Below, piece by piece: positions 32,714 to 45,678 of a stretch of 64,000 nucleotides of DNA. Source of the DNA: Gilichinskyi gelida. Its GTDB lineage: Bacteria > Acidobacteriota > Thermoanaerobaculia > Gp7-AA8. Location of the stretch: contig JBBPII010000017.1 in the NCBI GenBank assembly GCA_038040385.1, positions 1 to 64,000 on the forward strand, in the 5' to 3' direction. Below the pieces are notes generated by a model. The model was not told where the DNA came from. It searched no databases and saw nothing but the letters and a program-made list of their open reading frames with translations. A program made the translations under genes and the position numbers. Position 1 is the stretch's first letter, and each line of letters opens with the position of its first letter.

Positions 32714-33549
32714 CAGAAGCTCCCCTGAACCGAAAGATACAGGCCCGATTGATGCGGCAGCGTGGCGATGGTGCCGAGCTGCGCGACGGCGATCACGAAC
32801 GAGACATTTTTGTTCGGGAAGTAGCCGATGAAGAAGTCGCTCCAGTTGTCTTCCTTGGAGAACGCCAGGTTGTCGGGCTTGACGCGGTATTCGGCGCCGA
32901 TGGCCACGTTGTTGTTGAGCAGCACCGCCGCGGAGACCTCGGGGACGATGTCGTAGTCGTCGCCGAATCCGAGCAGCCCGGTCTGATTGGCCTTCGTCGC
33001 GCGCAGCGTGCCGTTGAGCACCAGGTGCCGGCCCGCCGCGCCGGCCAGGAAGGCCTTCGTCGCCGCGACATAGACGTCGACGCCGCTCGACGACTTCGCG
33101 CCGACGAGCTTCGGGATGTCGAAGTCGAGATTGCGCTTGTACTGCACGCCGGCGGAGACCTGCGGCATCTTGGTGTACACCACGTCGCCGAGGAGCTTCA
33201 CCTTCACGCCGAGCACCTGCTGCCGCAGCTCGGCGCCCGGCAGATTCAACGCCTCCGCCAGCGTGCCGAGGTGGAGCCGCTGCTCGGCGGCGGAGATCTC
33301 GACTCGATTGTGGAAGGTGAACGCGCCGCCGGCCGACCAGAGCGAATAGTCGCCGGTGGCCACGTAGGTCAGAAACGCCGTCCCGCCGTTCTGGTCCTCG
33401 GTCGCGTAGCCGGAGAGGACCGCCCACGGCACGATGCCGCCGCCCGCGCAGCCTTCGAGCTGCGTGGCGCCGCCGGTGGCGAGCAGGCGGCCGTCGCCCG
33501 CGTAGAGACTGGAGGCGCACAGCAGGAGCACCAGTACCGCTCGTTTCAT
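32713..33549 (-). CDS. DUF3034 family outer-membrane-like protein
   Basis: 278 aa with a signal peptide (MKRAVLVLLLCASSLYAG) followed by the DUF3034 signature GRLLATGGATQLEG and GGGIVPWAVLSGYATEDQNG. The many aromatic-ended beta strands and terminal SVQGSF suggest a small outer-membrane barrel. In other bacteria DUF3034 genes sit beside c-di-GMP proteins and haemoglobins (recollection). Starts by ATGA overlap with the EAL gene and ends by overlap with the haemoglobin gene. Confidence 0.8.
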   Translation of the reverse strand: MKRAVLVLLLCASSLYAGDGRLLATGGATQLEGCAGGGIVPWAVLSGYATEDQNGGTAFLTYVATGDYSLWSAGGAFTFHNRVEISAAEQRLHLGTLAEALNLPGAELRQQVLGVKVKLLGDVVYTKMPQVSAGVQYKRNLDFDIPKLVGAKSSSGVDVYVAATKAFLAGAAGRHLVLNGTLRATKANQTGLLGFGDDYDIVPEVSAAVLLNNNVAIGAEYRVKPDNLAFSKEDNWSDFFIGYFPNKNVSFVIAVAQLGTIATLPHQSGLYLSVQGSF

Positions 33550-35933
33550 TCGTTTCCCTCTTTCAACGTCGTTTTCGCCGGCACCGCCCACCGCGACTCC
33601 GTCATCCAGCGCTGCAGATCGCCGGCAGGAAGCGGTGGACTCATGTAGTAGCCCTGCGCCATGTCGCATCCGAGACGGGTGAGGATTTCGAGCGACTCGA
33701 CTGTCTCCACCCCCTCGGCGATGACCGTCAATCCCATGTTGTGACCGAGCTCGATCGTGGAGCGGACGATCACCGCGTCGTCGGTCGACTGCGACGTCAG
33801 GTTCATTACGAACGACTTGTCGATCTTCAGCTCATCGACCGGCAGCCGCTTCAGATGCGCGAGCGACGAGTATCCGGTGCCGAAGTCGTCGATCGACAGA
33901 CGGATGCCGCGGCTCTTGAGGTCGCGCAGGATCTTCAGCGCGTACGCCGGGTCGCGCATGATCGCCGTCTCGGTGATCTCCAGCACCAGCCACGAGGCGG
34001 GCATTGCCGCCTCGGCGAGCAGGCCGCTGATGTACGTCGGCAGCTCGGAGTCGAACAGATCGAGGGGCGAGAGGTTGACGGCCACGATCAGCGGCGCGCC
34101 GCGCGCGGCCCACTCGGCGCACTCGTAGATCGCGTTGCGCAGGACCCATTTGGTCAGCGCGCCGATGCTCCCCGACTGCTCGGCCAACGGGATGAACTCG
34201 TCCGGCAGCATCAGCCCGTGCGCTGGATGGTTCCACCGCACCAGCGCCTCGGCGTACGCGGCGCGCCCGGTGTGGATGTTGATGTTCGGCTGGTAGTAGA
34301 GCTCCAGCTCGTCGCGCTGCACCGCCTGGCGCAGCTCGGAGAGAAGCGAGAGGCGGCGGAGGCTGTGCTCGTCGCGGCCGGCTTCGTAGAGCGCGATGGC
34401 GGTGTGGTTTTTCTTCGCATCGTACATGGCGATGTCGGCGCGCTTCATGAGCGCGCCGGCGTCGTCGGCGTGCAGCGGATAGATGGCAATGCCCATGCTG
34501 GCATCGACGTCGACGGAGACCGCGCCGAGTACGAACGGCGCCTCGAGCGAGGAGCTGATGCGGCGCGCCACCTCCATCGCCTGCGACGGCTGTTGCGCGT
34601 TGAAGTTGACGCCGAACTCGTCGCCGCCAAGGCGGGCCACGGTGTCGCTCTCGCGAAGTGAAAGCGTGAGGCGGCGGCCGATCTCGTTGAGGAGCTGGTC
34701 GCCGAAATGATGCCCGAGCGTGTCGTTGATCTCCTTGAAGCGGTCGAGGTCCATCATGATCATCCCCACCGACTCGCCGCTGCGCCGCGCCGCGGCGATG
34801 GCGTGCTCCAGGCGATCGAGGAAAAGCGTGCGGTTCGGCAGGCCGGTCAGGCCGTCGTGCGTCGCCTGATGGATGATCTTCTCCTCGCGCTCCGCGATGC
34901 CGGTGCGCATGCGGTTGAAGGCCGTGGCCAGCCGGCCGATCTCGTCGTCCTGCGCCACGTCCACCGCGGTGCTGTAGTCGCCGAGCTCGATCTTCTGCGC
35001 GTTCTCCGCGAGCCGCTGCAGCGGGCGGATCACGCCGCGGGCGAAGTACATCGTCGCCAGGATGGCCAGCACCAGGGCGAAGGTGGAGAAGACCACGATC
35101 TGCAGCTCGAGCGCGCGCGAGGAGCGCCGGGCATCCTCCAGCGAGCGCTGCAACAGCGCGACCACCCGCGAGCCGTCGGCGGTGCGCAGCGGCTCGATCT
35201 TGGTCTCGTACGGCGCGCCGGCCAGCTTGAGCGTCGCCTCGACGCCCGAGGGATTGTCGCGGCGCGCCGCGACGTGGCGCACCAGATCGCCGTGCAGGTT
35301 GGAATGCAGCGTGGAGAAGAGAATCTGCGGCCGGCCGTCCGCGCCGACGGTGGAGAGCGAGAGGTCGAGCGCCGTCACCCGCTGGAAGTCGCGCAGCACC
35401 CCCTCATCGATCTCGAATCCCATGCACACCCAGGCGATGGCGCGCGGTGCGAGGATCGGCACGATCACCAGTTGGTACGGGCGGCCGTCGAGCGAGACGA
35501 TCGACGACGCCTCCCCCGCCTCTTCCGCCTGGCGGATCAGCGCCGGGAACGGGAACGGCTTCCCCATCCGCGTGATTTTCAGGGTGTCTGCCGTGACGAT
35601 GCCGTCGAGCCCCACCAGAAACGCGGCGCTCGCTTTGATACGCCTGCCGTGATTGGAGAGGACGTCGACCACCGTCGGCCGGTCGCCCGAAGCGACCGCG
35701 GTGCGAAAGCCGAAGTCGCCGGCCAGCACGCCCAGGCTCTCCGATAACTGCCTCCCGCGGTGGGCCAACTGCTGCTCGAATACCCGGCTGCCGACGCGCA
35801 GCTCCTCCACCAGATTCCGGTGCAGCGAGCGCAGGCCGGCGAAGTGAATCGCCGCCAGCGTCACCGTCTGGAGCAGGACCAGGACTCCGATCAGAAGGTA
35901 GACGAGCTTCGCCTGGAAGCTACGGCCGTCCAT
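33546..35933 (-). CDS. Membrane sensor with HAMP, GGDEF and EAL domains
   Basis: 795 aa. Membrane helices at about 12-32 and 282-303 bracket a periplasmic Cache-like sensor. Then a HAMP, a GGDEF domain (LGGDEFGV intact, preceded by DLDRFKEIND) and an EAL domain (AEALVRW, DDFGTGYSS and KIDKSFV intact). Both synthetic and degradative sites for cyclic di-GMP appear complete. It overlaps its neighbours on both sides (14 bp with the cupredoxin gene, 4 bp with DUF3034), so it is part of a tight operon and likely senses a periplasmic signal linked to them. Confidence 0.93.
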   Translation of the reverse strand: MDGRSFQAKLVYLLIGVLVLLQTVTLAAIHFAGLRSLHRNLVEELRVGSRVFEQQLAHRGRQLSESLGVLAGDFGFRTAVASGDRPTVVDVLSNHGRRIKASAAFLVGLDGIVTADTLKITRMGKPFPFPALIRQAEEAGEASSIVSLDGRPYQLVIVPILAPRAIAWVCMGFEIDEGVLRDFQRVTALDLSLSTVGADGRPQILFSTLHSNLHGDLVRHVAARRDNPSGVEATLKLAGAPYETKIEPLRTADGSRVVALLQRSLEDARRSSRALELQIVVFSTFALVLAILATMYFARGVIRPLQRLAENAQKIELGDYSTAVDVAQDDEIGRLATAFNRMRTGIAEREEKIIHQATHDGLTGLPNRTLFLDRLEHAIAAARRSGESVGMIMMDLDRFKEINDTLGHHFGDQLLNEIGRRLTLSLRESDTVARLGGDEFGVNFNAQQPSQAMEVARRISSSLEAPFVLGAVSVDVDASMGIAIYPLHADDAGALMKRADIAMYDAKKNHTAIALYEAGRDEHSLRRLSLLSELRQAVQRDELELYYQPNINIHTGRAAYAEALVRWNHPAHGLMLPDEFIPLAEQSGSIGALTKWVLRNAIYECAEWAARGAPLIVAVNLSPLDLFDSELPTYISGLLAEAAMPASWLVLEITETAIMRDPAYALKILRDLKSRGIRLSIDDFGTGYSSLAHLKRLPVDELKIDKSFVMNLTSQSTDDAVIVRSTIELGHNMGLTVIAEGVETVESLEILTRLGCDMAQGYYMSPPLPAGDLQRWMTESRWAVPAKTTLKEGNE

Positions 35934-36579
35934 TGCCGTATTTCTTGAATTTCTCTTCGAGCTTGTTCAGCGGCGCGGTGGTCAGCGCCTTCGGCGCGGC
36001 GGTGACGCTGAACGCGATCTCCGGGCGCTCCCCCTCGCCGACCGTGACCATCTGCGGCGGCGGCTCCTGCTTCATGTCCGGGTGCCACACCCGCACGGAG
36101 TACTTGCCCGGCTGCAGGCGCACTTCAACCCGCCCACTCGCCTCGGTCTTCTCGAAGTACGGCGTGTCGAGCACCACGATGTAGCCGTTCATGGTGTCGT
36201 GGATGTTGCAGCCTAGCGTCACCACGCCGGCGGCGTTGAAGACGATCGGATTCGCCGGCGTCCCCTTGTACAGCGGGAGCTGGAAGGTCTTGGCCGGCGA
36301 GAACGAGTACACCTGATGCTGGATGTCGTCGCTGTTGGGGAACTTGACCGAGGTCCCGACCTGCACCGGCAGCACGCGGGGGATGAAGGTCTTGTTCTTC
36401 TGGTCCATGACCGCCGACTTCGACGCCGCCCCCACCTCCCGCCCCTCCGGCGCGGCGTAGACCACGGCGTCGGCCAGCGGCGCGCCCTGAGGATCGCGAA
36501 CGTCGACGACGATGGTGGCAGCGGATGCAGCGGCCGCGCATGCGCAGAGAGCCGCCGCGATTAAGTGACGGAAGTCCAT
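35920..36579 (-). CDS. Periplasmic cupredoxin-like protein (methylamine-utilisation type)
   Basis: 219 aa with a signal peptide (1-21) and a type-1 copper-like site: His88 in DDIQHQVYS, then Cys124, His127 and Met130 in LGCNIHDTMNG. An N-terminal and a C-terminal beta segment of carboxypeptidase-regulatory character surround it. Such proteins are annotated as methylamine utilisation proteins, but no amine-oxidation gene is here. First gene of a five-gene operon with a c-di-GMP sensor and an exported haemoglobin, hinting at copper or redox sensing. Confidence 0.85.
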   Translation of the reverse strand: MDFRHLIAAALCACAAAASAATIVVDVRDPQGAPLADAVVYAAPEGREVGAASKSAVMDQKNKTFIPRVLPVQVGTSVKFPNSDDIQHQVYSFSPAKTFQLPLYKGTPANPIVFNAAGVVTLGCNIHDTMNGYIVVLDTPYFEKTEASGRVEVRLQPGKYSVRVWHPDMKQEPPPQMVTVGEGERPEIAFSVTAAPKALTTAPLNKLEEKFKKYGNGRP

Positions 36580-36632
36580 TACTTGCTGAGCCTTAGCGGG
36601 AGATGGTTATCTGCATTCTAGCCCCGGTTGGG

Positions 36633-37248
36633 TCAGCCCGCGACATGCGCGTTCAGCTTGAGCCACTGTTCAATCTGCACGACGTAGTTGTTGAACGTGA
36701 GCTCGGTCGCGTTGAGGTGGAGCCTTTCGCACATTGTGGGCAGCTCGGACGGAAGATCGCGTATCGCGTCGCAATGGCACCGCCGCCTGGAATGCTGCTG
36801 GATTTCGGCGTGGAGTTGCTCAACCAGTCGCGGACGACCCTGATGGCTTTCGGAGGATCGCCGCCGTGTGCGGCGATATCTTGCCCCGCAATGTCGGAGA
36901 TGAACTTCTGAAATCGATAGCGTTCGACGTCGATGATCAGGCAGATCTTGAGTTTCTACTCCGCTCGGCCGAACCGCTTCGCACCGAGGAACAGCCCCAG
37001 CTCCAAAGGCATGTTGAAACGCGGAAGATCCGTCCCTGCATCGAGCTCGGTTCGTGAGATGTCGTGGATTCCGAACTTGCAGCTTGCAATGATCTTCGCG
37101 ATCTTCTCGATCCGAACTTCACTGGCATCATCAACCTCGAGAGCGCAGCGGGCGATGTAACCGCAGTCGTGCACGGCGAAGACGACAGCCTCGAAAAGCT
37201 GCCGGTAGACGTCGTCGAGAGGGCAGTTTGATGAAGACGCTGTTTTCG
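36633..37248 (-). pseudogene. Frameshifted member of an NCPFD/RFNMPLELGLFLG protein family
   Basis: Translating the minus strand piecewise recovers a coherent protein: SVFI, then (shift near 37230) NCPLDDVYRQLFEAVVFAVHD and LPRFNMPLELGLFLGAKRFG. After a stop and shift near 36956 come KLKICLIIDVERYRFQKFIS and GGDPPKAIRVVRDWLSN. After a shift near 36748 come LPTMCERLHLNATELTFNNY and a stop at 36633. Three frameshifts make it a pseudogene. I recall the family as widespread and uncharacterised; a Rossmann-like fold similar to TIR or deoxyribosyltransferase domains is possible. Confidence 0.6.
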
Positions 37249-37268
37249 TAGCCGGCTGCGGCCATCGC

Positions 37269-37439
37269 CTATTTTCGGTCGGCTGCAGCCGCGGACTTCC
37301 GATCTGTTTTCCCTTCGACGAGGCGGCGCGTGGCTGCATCCCGGGAGGCCATCACCTCCCTCACGGCTAACGTTACGTCTCGACGCTTAACGGTCGACGC
37401 TCGCCGGAACGTACGAATGGGCCTCAGCTTCGCGGTCAT
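37269..37439 (-). CDS. Possible small basic protein
   Basis: A 56-aa frame with RRDVTLAVREVMASRDAATR in the middle and a Lys/Arg-rich tail. It lies just upstream of the frameshifted gene on the same strand and could be its former operon partner. No Shine-Dalgarno is clear. The rest of 37249-37554 shows no gene. Confidence 0.3.
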   Translation of the reverse strand: MTAKLRPIRTFRRASTVKRRDVTLAVREVMASRDAATRRLVEGKTDRKSAAAADRK

Positions 37440-37554
37440 TGGTGTAGTGTAGCTGTTCTCGGAACGTTCCTCTGTGCGAACGTAGTCCCGTCGCTCCACC
37501 AACCGTAGAACCCCTCCCTCTCAGCCCCGTTCCCAAGCGATAATCATCATCCCC

Positions 37555-41633
<4,079 letters not shown>

Positions 41634-41637
<4 letters not shown>

Positions 41638-42299
41638 AGATCCTCGGCGTCGTCGGCGGCATCTCGCCCGAGTCGACGATCGAGTACTACCGGCTCCTCG
41701 GCTCCGCGCCGGTCATCATCAATAGCATCGATCTGAAGCGGCTACTCGAGCTGATGGCGGCGAACGAGCTCGATGCGGTCACCGAGTACATCGCCGAAGC
41801 GGTTCAACGCCTCGCGGCCGCCGGCGCTGAAGTTGGACTGATCGCCGCAAACACACCGCACGTGGTGTTCGACCAGATCCAGCGGCGCTCGACGATCCCC
41901 CTGATCAGCATCGTCGAAGCCACGTGCGACGAGGCGAAGTCACGCGGCCTCCGGCGCCTCGCTCTGTTCGGCACGCGCTACACCATGGCCGGACGCTTCT
42001 ACCCCGACGTTTTCTCGCGCGAAGGGATCGCCATCGTTCCGCCGAGCGCCGACGAGCAGACGTTCATCCACGACATCTACCTCGGCGAGCTGGTGAAGGG
42101 CATCGTCCTGCCGGAGACGCGCGCGCGGCTGTTGACGATCGCCGACCAAATGAAGGCCCGCGTGTCGATCGACGGCGTGATCCTCGGCGGAACGGACCTC
42201 TCGCTGATCCTGCGCGACGGTGACGCCGCGGTCCCGCTGCTCGACACGACGCGCATTCATGTGCGGGCAGCACTCGCCGCCCTCCGCGCCTCCGCGTGA
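41634..42299 (+). CDS. Aspartate/glutamate racemase-fold protein lacking both catalytic Cys
   Basis: 221 aa. It begins ILGVVGGISPESTIEYYRLL, typical of the family, and the fold continues to the end. In active racemases one Cys lies in a CNT-H motif and the other in GCTE. Here the positions read AANTPH and GGTDL, so both are replaced. It may catalyse something else or be a non-catalytic binder. GTG start overlaps the helicase stop (GTGA), implying co-translation. Confidence 0.8.
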
Positions 42300-42326
42300 G
42301 AACCGGACAGGCGCCGGCCCACCCCC

Positions 42327-42376
42327 TTGACAATCCTCATCCGTAAGCCGATACTAACCGTTAGTCGTGGCTAACG
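42327..42376 (+). promoter_or_regulatory. Sigma-70-type promoter with overlapping ArsR palindromes
   Basis: TTGACA (42327-42332), 17 bp, GATACT (42350-42355). ACTAAC-C-GTTAGT (42353-42365) and CGTTAG-N6-CTAACG (42359-42376) are perfect overlapping inverted repeats covering the -10, the expected start site and the GTG at 42367. This suits autorepression by the ArsR protein and implies a leader of only a few bases. Confidence 0.75.
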
Positions 42377-42678
42377 CATTGACTGGTTTCGCCGCCCTCT
42401 CCGATCCTACCCGCCAGCAGATCTTCGACCGCCTCTCGCGGCGCGCGCTGGCGGTCGGCGAGCTGGCGGAGGGACTGCCGGTCACGCGGTCGGCGGTGTC
42501 GCAGCATCTCAAGGTGCTGAAGGACGCGGGGCTGGTGGTGTCGCGGACCGAGGGGACGCGGAACATCTATCGCGTCGACCCCAAGGGCGTCGCGGCCATG
42601 CGCGACTACCTCGATCGCTTTTGGCAACGGGCACTGGCCTCGTTCAAAGACGAGGTCGAAAGGGAGGATGCATGGTGA
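42367..42678 (+). CDS. ArsR-family transcriptional repressor
   Basis: 103 aa winged-helix protein: ALSDPTRQQIFDRLSRRALAVGELAE, the recognition helix TRSAVSQHLKVLKDAGLV, and the wing SRTEGTRNIYRVDP. There are no metal-binding Cys, so it belongs to the subgroup commonly paired with AHSA1/SRPBCC genes. GTG start at 42367, within its own operator. The AHSA1-like gene overlaps its 3' end. Confidence 0.9.
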   Translation: MANALTGFAALSDPTRQQIFDRLSRRALAVGELAEGLPVTRSAVSQHLKVLKDAGLVVSRTEGTRNIYRVDPKGVAAMRDYLDRFWQRALASFKDEVEREDAW

Positions 42679-43055
42679 GCAGCAGAGTTCAGAAAGAGGT
42701 CGTGGTCGAGGCGCCGCCGGAGCCGCGCCCGAGCGGCCGCTGGTACGAGGTCGGCGTCGACGGCGTGGAATGCGACTGGGGCCACGTGCTGGTGTGGGAG
42801 CCGCCGCGCCGCATCGTCCTGGCCTGGCAGCTCAACGCGCAGTGGGAGTACGAGCCGTCGCTGATCACGGAAGTGGAAGTCACCTTCACTCCGGTCGGCG
42901 ACGCCAGCACGCGCGTGGAGCTCGAGCATCGCTACCTCGAGCGCTTCGGCGAGATGGAAGAAACCGTCCGCCAGGGCATCGACTCGCCCGAGGGGTGGGG
43001 CGGACTGTTGCAGATGTACGCGGACGCGGCACGGCTACAATCCGTGCCGCAATGA
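42672..43055 (+). CDS. AHSA1/SRPBCC-domain protein with internal deletion
   Basis: 127 aa. The C-terminal two-thirds (PRPSGRWYEVGVDGVECDWG, WEPPRRIVLAWQLNAQWEYE and LEHRYLERFGEMEE) match AHSA1-type proteins. The N-terminal strand VQKEVVVEAPPE joins directly to PRPSGRW, whereas relatives have about 40 residues between them, including the first helices. The frame is intact, so the lesion is an in-frame deletion. AGGGAGG precedes the ATG, which overlaps the ArsR stop. Probably folds poorly or has changed function. Confidence 0.75.
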   Translation: MVSSRVQKEVVVEAPPEPRPSGRWYEVGVDGVECDWGHVLVWEPPRRIVLAWQLNAQWEYEPSLITEVEVTFTPVGDASTRVELEHRYLERFGEMEETVRQGIDSPEGWGGLLQMYADAARLQSVPQ

Positions 43056-44734
43056 AACAGCTTCTGACGGTCCTCTTTTTCGCCGTACCTCTCATCGCCC
43101 AACCAAAACCGAAACCCTTCAGCGTCGTCGAGGCCTCGATCCCGGAGATGCAGGCGGCGCTGAAGGCGGGCCGCGTCACCTCGCGCGACCTCGTCCTGCA
43201 GTACTTGGTGCGCATCGCCACGTACGAGGACAAGCTCAACGCGGCGATCACCGTCAATCCGAAAGCGCTCGACGAAGCCGACGCCCTCGACCGCGAGCGG
43301 AAGGCCGGCAAGATCCGCGGGCCGCTGCACGGGATTCCCGTGGCCCTGAAGGACAACATCCACACCACCGACATGCCGACTACCGGCGGCGCGCTGGCCT
43401 TCGAGGGTCTGGTTCCGCCGTACGAGGCGACGGTGACGAAGAACCTCCGCGACGCCGGCGCCATCATCCTGGCCAAGACCCAGATGACGGAACTGGCCAA
43501 TTGGGTCTCCGGCACGCCGTCCATGCCCAACAACTACAACTCCCTCAACGGATATGGCTTCAATCCGTACGACGCGCGCCGCGATCCGCGCGAGGCCACC
43601 TACGACGGCCGCCCGGCGCTGAACACCGGCGGCTCGAGCTCCGGCACCGGCACCGCGGCGAACTTCTGGGCCGCCAACGTCGGCACCGAGACCTCGGGGT
43701 CGATCCTCAGCCCTGCGAACTCCAACATGCTCGCCGCCGTCAAGCCGACCGTCGGCCGCATAAGCCGCTACGGCGTCATCCCCATCGTCGCCGACCAGGA
43801 CACGCCCGGGCCGATGGCGAAGTTCGTCGCCGACGCCGCGGTCATGCTCGGCGCGCTGGAAGGTAAGGCGCCGGACCCGAACGATCCGGCCACAAAGCTC
43901 TGTGCGCCGCCGCCGAACAACGACTACACCGCGTTTCTGAAGAAGGACGGCCTCAAAGGCGCACGCATCGGCATCCCGCGCGCCAACTACTACGACAAGA
44001 CCAAGGCCCCCGGCTCCGACCGCGATCGCGGCGGACTCAATGACGATCAGAAGAAGGTGATGAACGAGGCGATCGAGATCCTCAAGCAGCAGGGCGCGGT
44101 CATCGTCGACCCCGCCGACATCCCCAGCATCGTGGACAAGGACGCCAAGAACAACCTGCTGCTCTTCGGCGTCTGCACCAGCATGGACGACGTCAAGGAC
44201 CGCAAGTGCTCGGTCGATCTCGCCTACGGGATGGAGCGCGATTTCAACAAGTGGCTCGAATCGCTGGGAAAGGCGGCGCCGGTGAAGTCGCTGCAGGAGC
44301 TGCGCGACTGGAATCGCAAGCACGAGAAGGCCGGCGCGATCAAGTACGGGCAGTCGCTGCTCGACATCTCCGACGCCATGGATCTCGAGCTGTTCCGCGC
44401 CCGCTACGAGTCCGACCGCGCGCGCGACATCTTCCTGGCCGCCACGCACGGCATCGACGAGGCGCTGAAGGTCAACAACCTCGACGCGCTCCTTTTCCCC
44501 GGCCCCGGCGGCGCGAACATCCTGGCGCGCCCCGGCTATCCGACGGTCATGGTGCCGTTCGGCTTCGTCCCCAACGCGCCGACGCCGGCATTCCCCGACG
44601 GCTTCAACGCGAAGCCGGCGCCGTTCGGAGTGAGCTTCGCCGGCACCGCGTGCAGCGAGCCGGTGCTGCTGCGGCTGGCGTACGCGTTCGAGCAGGCGAC
44701 GAAGCGGCGCGCGCCGCCCGCGGCCTTCCCATAA
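43052..44734 (+). CDS. Secreted amidase (amidase signature family)
   Basis: 560 aa with a Sec-type signal (MKQLLTVLFFAVPLIAQ). The catalytic elements are ALKDNIHTTD (Lys) and NTGGSSSGTGTAANFW (cis-Ser and Ser). It is distantly related to the Tat amidase at 11447 but has a different export signal and an extra insertion (PNNYNSLNGYGFNPYDARRD). ATG overlaps the AHSA1 stop. Acts on amides outside the cytoplasm; substrate unknown. Confidence 0.9.
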   Translation: MKQLLTVLFFAVPLIAQPKPKPFSVVEASIPEMQAALKAGRVTSRDLVLQYLVRIATYEDKLNAAITVNPKALDEADALDRERKAGKIRGPLHGIPVALKDNIHTTDMPTTGGALAFEGLVPPYEATVTKNLRDAGAIILAKTQMTELANWVSGTPSMPNNYNSLNGYGFNPYDARRDPREATYDGRPALNTGGSSSGTGTAANFWAANVGTETSGSILSPANSNMLAAVKPTVGRISRYGVIPIVADQDTPGPMAKFVADAAVMLGALEGKAPDPNDPATKLCAPPPNNDYTAFLKKDGLKGARIGIPRANYYDKTKAPGSDRDRGGLNDDQKKVMNEAIEILKQQGAVIVDPADIPSIVDKDAKNNLLLFGVCTSMDDVKDRKCSVDLAYGMERDFNKWLESLGKAAPVKSLQELRDWNRKHEKAGAIKYGQSLLDISDAMDLELFRARYESDRARDIFLAATHGIDEALKVNNLDALLFPGPGGANILARPGYPTVMVPFGFVPNAPTPAFPDGFNAKPAPFGVSFAGTACSEPVLLRLAYAFEQATKRRAPPAAFP

Positions 44735-44740
44735 CGCCGC

Positions 44741-44818
44741 CGTCATCCTGAGCCGCGCAGACGGCGAAGGATCTCCGGATGCGCATTCGGAGATCCTTCG
44801 CTCCGCTCAGGATGACGA
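44741..44818. repeat. CGTCATCCTGAGC palindromic repeat, intergenic copy
   Basis: Same family as 39333-39404, with left arm CGTCATCCTGAGC...GAAGGATCTC and right arm GAGATCCTTCGCTCCGCTCA. It lies between convergent genes and supplies the last two Ser codons and stop of pheA. Confidence 0.85.
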
Positions 44819-45637
44819 GGTCACGTAGCTGCCCAGCACCACCACCGTCTCGCACATCTCGCGCAGGTGGTCGAGGGCGTTCGCCACGTTGCGATCGTCC
44901 GCGTCGCCGCCGATGTCTGCGTAGAACTGGTACTCCCACGGCCGCCCTTCGATGGGGCGCGACTCGAGCTTGGTCATGTTGATGTCGCGCAGGGCGAAGC
45001 AGGCCAGCGCGCGGAAGAGCGCGCCCGGCGTGTTCGGCGTGCGGAAGAGAATGGTGGTCTTGCGCGGTCCCTCGCGCACCGGAACGTTGCCATGCCTGGC
45101 CACGAGCAGGAAGCGCGTGTAGTTCTCCGCGTGGTCCTCGACGTTCTCGGCGAGGATGGCGGCGCCGTACAGCTCCGCCGCCGGCGCGCCGGCGATGGCC
45201 GCCTCGTCGTCGCGGCCGCTCTCCATCACGATCTTCACCCCGCCCGCGGTGTCGTAGGTCGCCACCGCCTCGATGTCCGGATGCGCGGCGAGGAAACGCT
45301 GGCATTGCGCCAGCGCGACCGGATGCGACAGCACGCGCCGCACGCTCGCCAACGGCGTCCCGGGCGGCGCCATCACGCTGAGGCGAATCCGCAACAGCAC
45401 CTCGCCGGCGATCTCCAGCCCCGCGTCGCCGAGGAGCTCGTAGTTGCGGAGCACCGAACCGGCGAGGGTGTTCTCGATGGGGATGACCGCGCAGAGCGCG
45501 GCGCCCGAGCGGACGGCGGCGAAGACGTCGTCGAACGACCTGCAAGGGAGGACGTCGATCGACGGGCCGAGGAGCTTGCGGGCCGCGGCTTCGCTGAACG
45601 CGCCGCGCTCGCCCTGGAAGGCAACAGTCAAGGTCAT
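44807..45637 (-). CDS. pheA: Prephenate dehydratase
   Basis: 276 aa. The dehydratase domain (1-180) starts VAFQGERGAFSEAAARKLLG and has IPIENTLAGSV and the catalytic NYTRFLL motif. The ACT domain (about 190-270) includes NTPGALFRAL and KLESRPIEGRPWEYQFYADI, the phenylalanine-binding ESRP segment. It converts prephenate to phenylpyruvate in Phe synthesis, with feedback by Phe. The final SSS and stop derive from the repeat at 44741. Divergent from the epimerase gene. Confidence 0.95.
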   Translation of the reverse strand: MTLTVAFQGERGAFSEAAARKLLGPSIDVLPCRSFDDVFAAVRSGAALCAVIPIENTLAGSVLRNYELLGDAGLEIAGEVLLRIRLSVMAPPGTPLASVRRVLSHPVALAQCQRFLAAHPDIEAVATYDTAGGVKIVMESGRDDEAAIAGAPAAELYGAAILAENVEDHAENYTRFLLVARHGNVPVREGPRKTTILFRTPNTPGALFRALACFALRDINMTKLESRPIEGRPWEYQFYADIGGDADDRNVANALDHLREMCETVVVLGSYVTSSS

Positions 45638-45678
45638 CGCAGTCGAGTATGCCCTTTCGGAGCTAGAATCGGGCGCGC

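Noticed and set aside
36633..37248. Reading the RFNMPLELGLFLG segment as an intact 127-aa gene (36956-37339)
   Set aside because: Its N-terminus is not conserved and the downstream family segments continue in two other frames, so it is a fragment of a broken gene.
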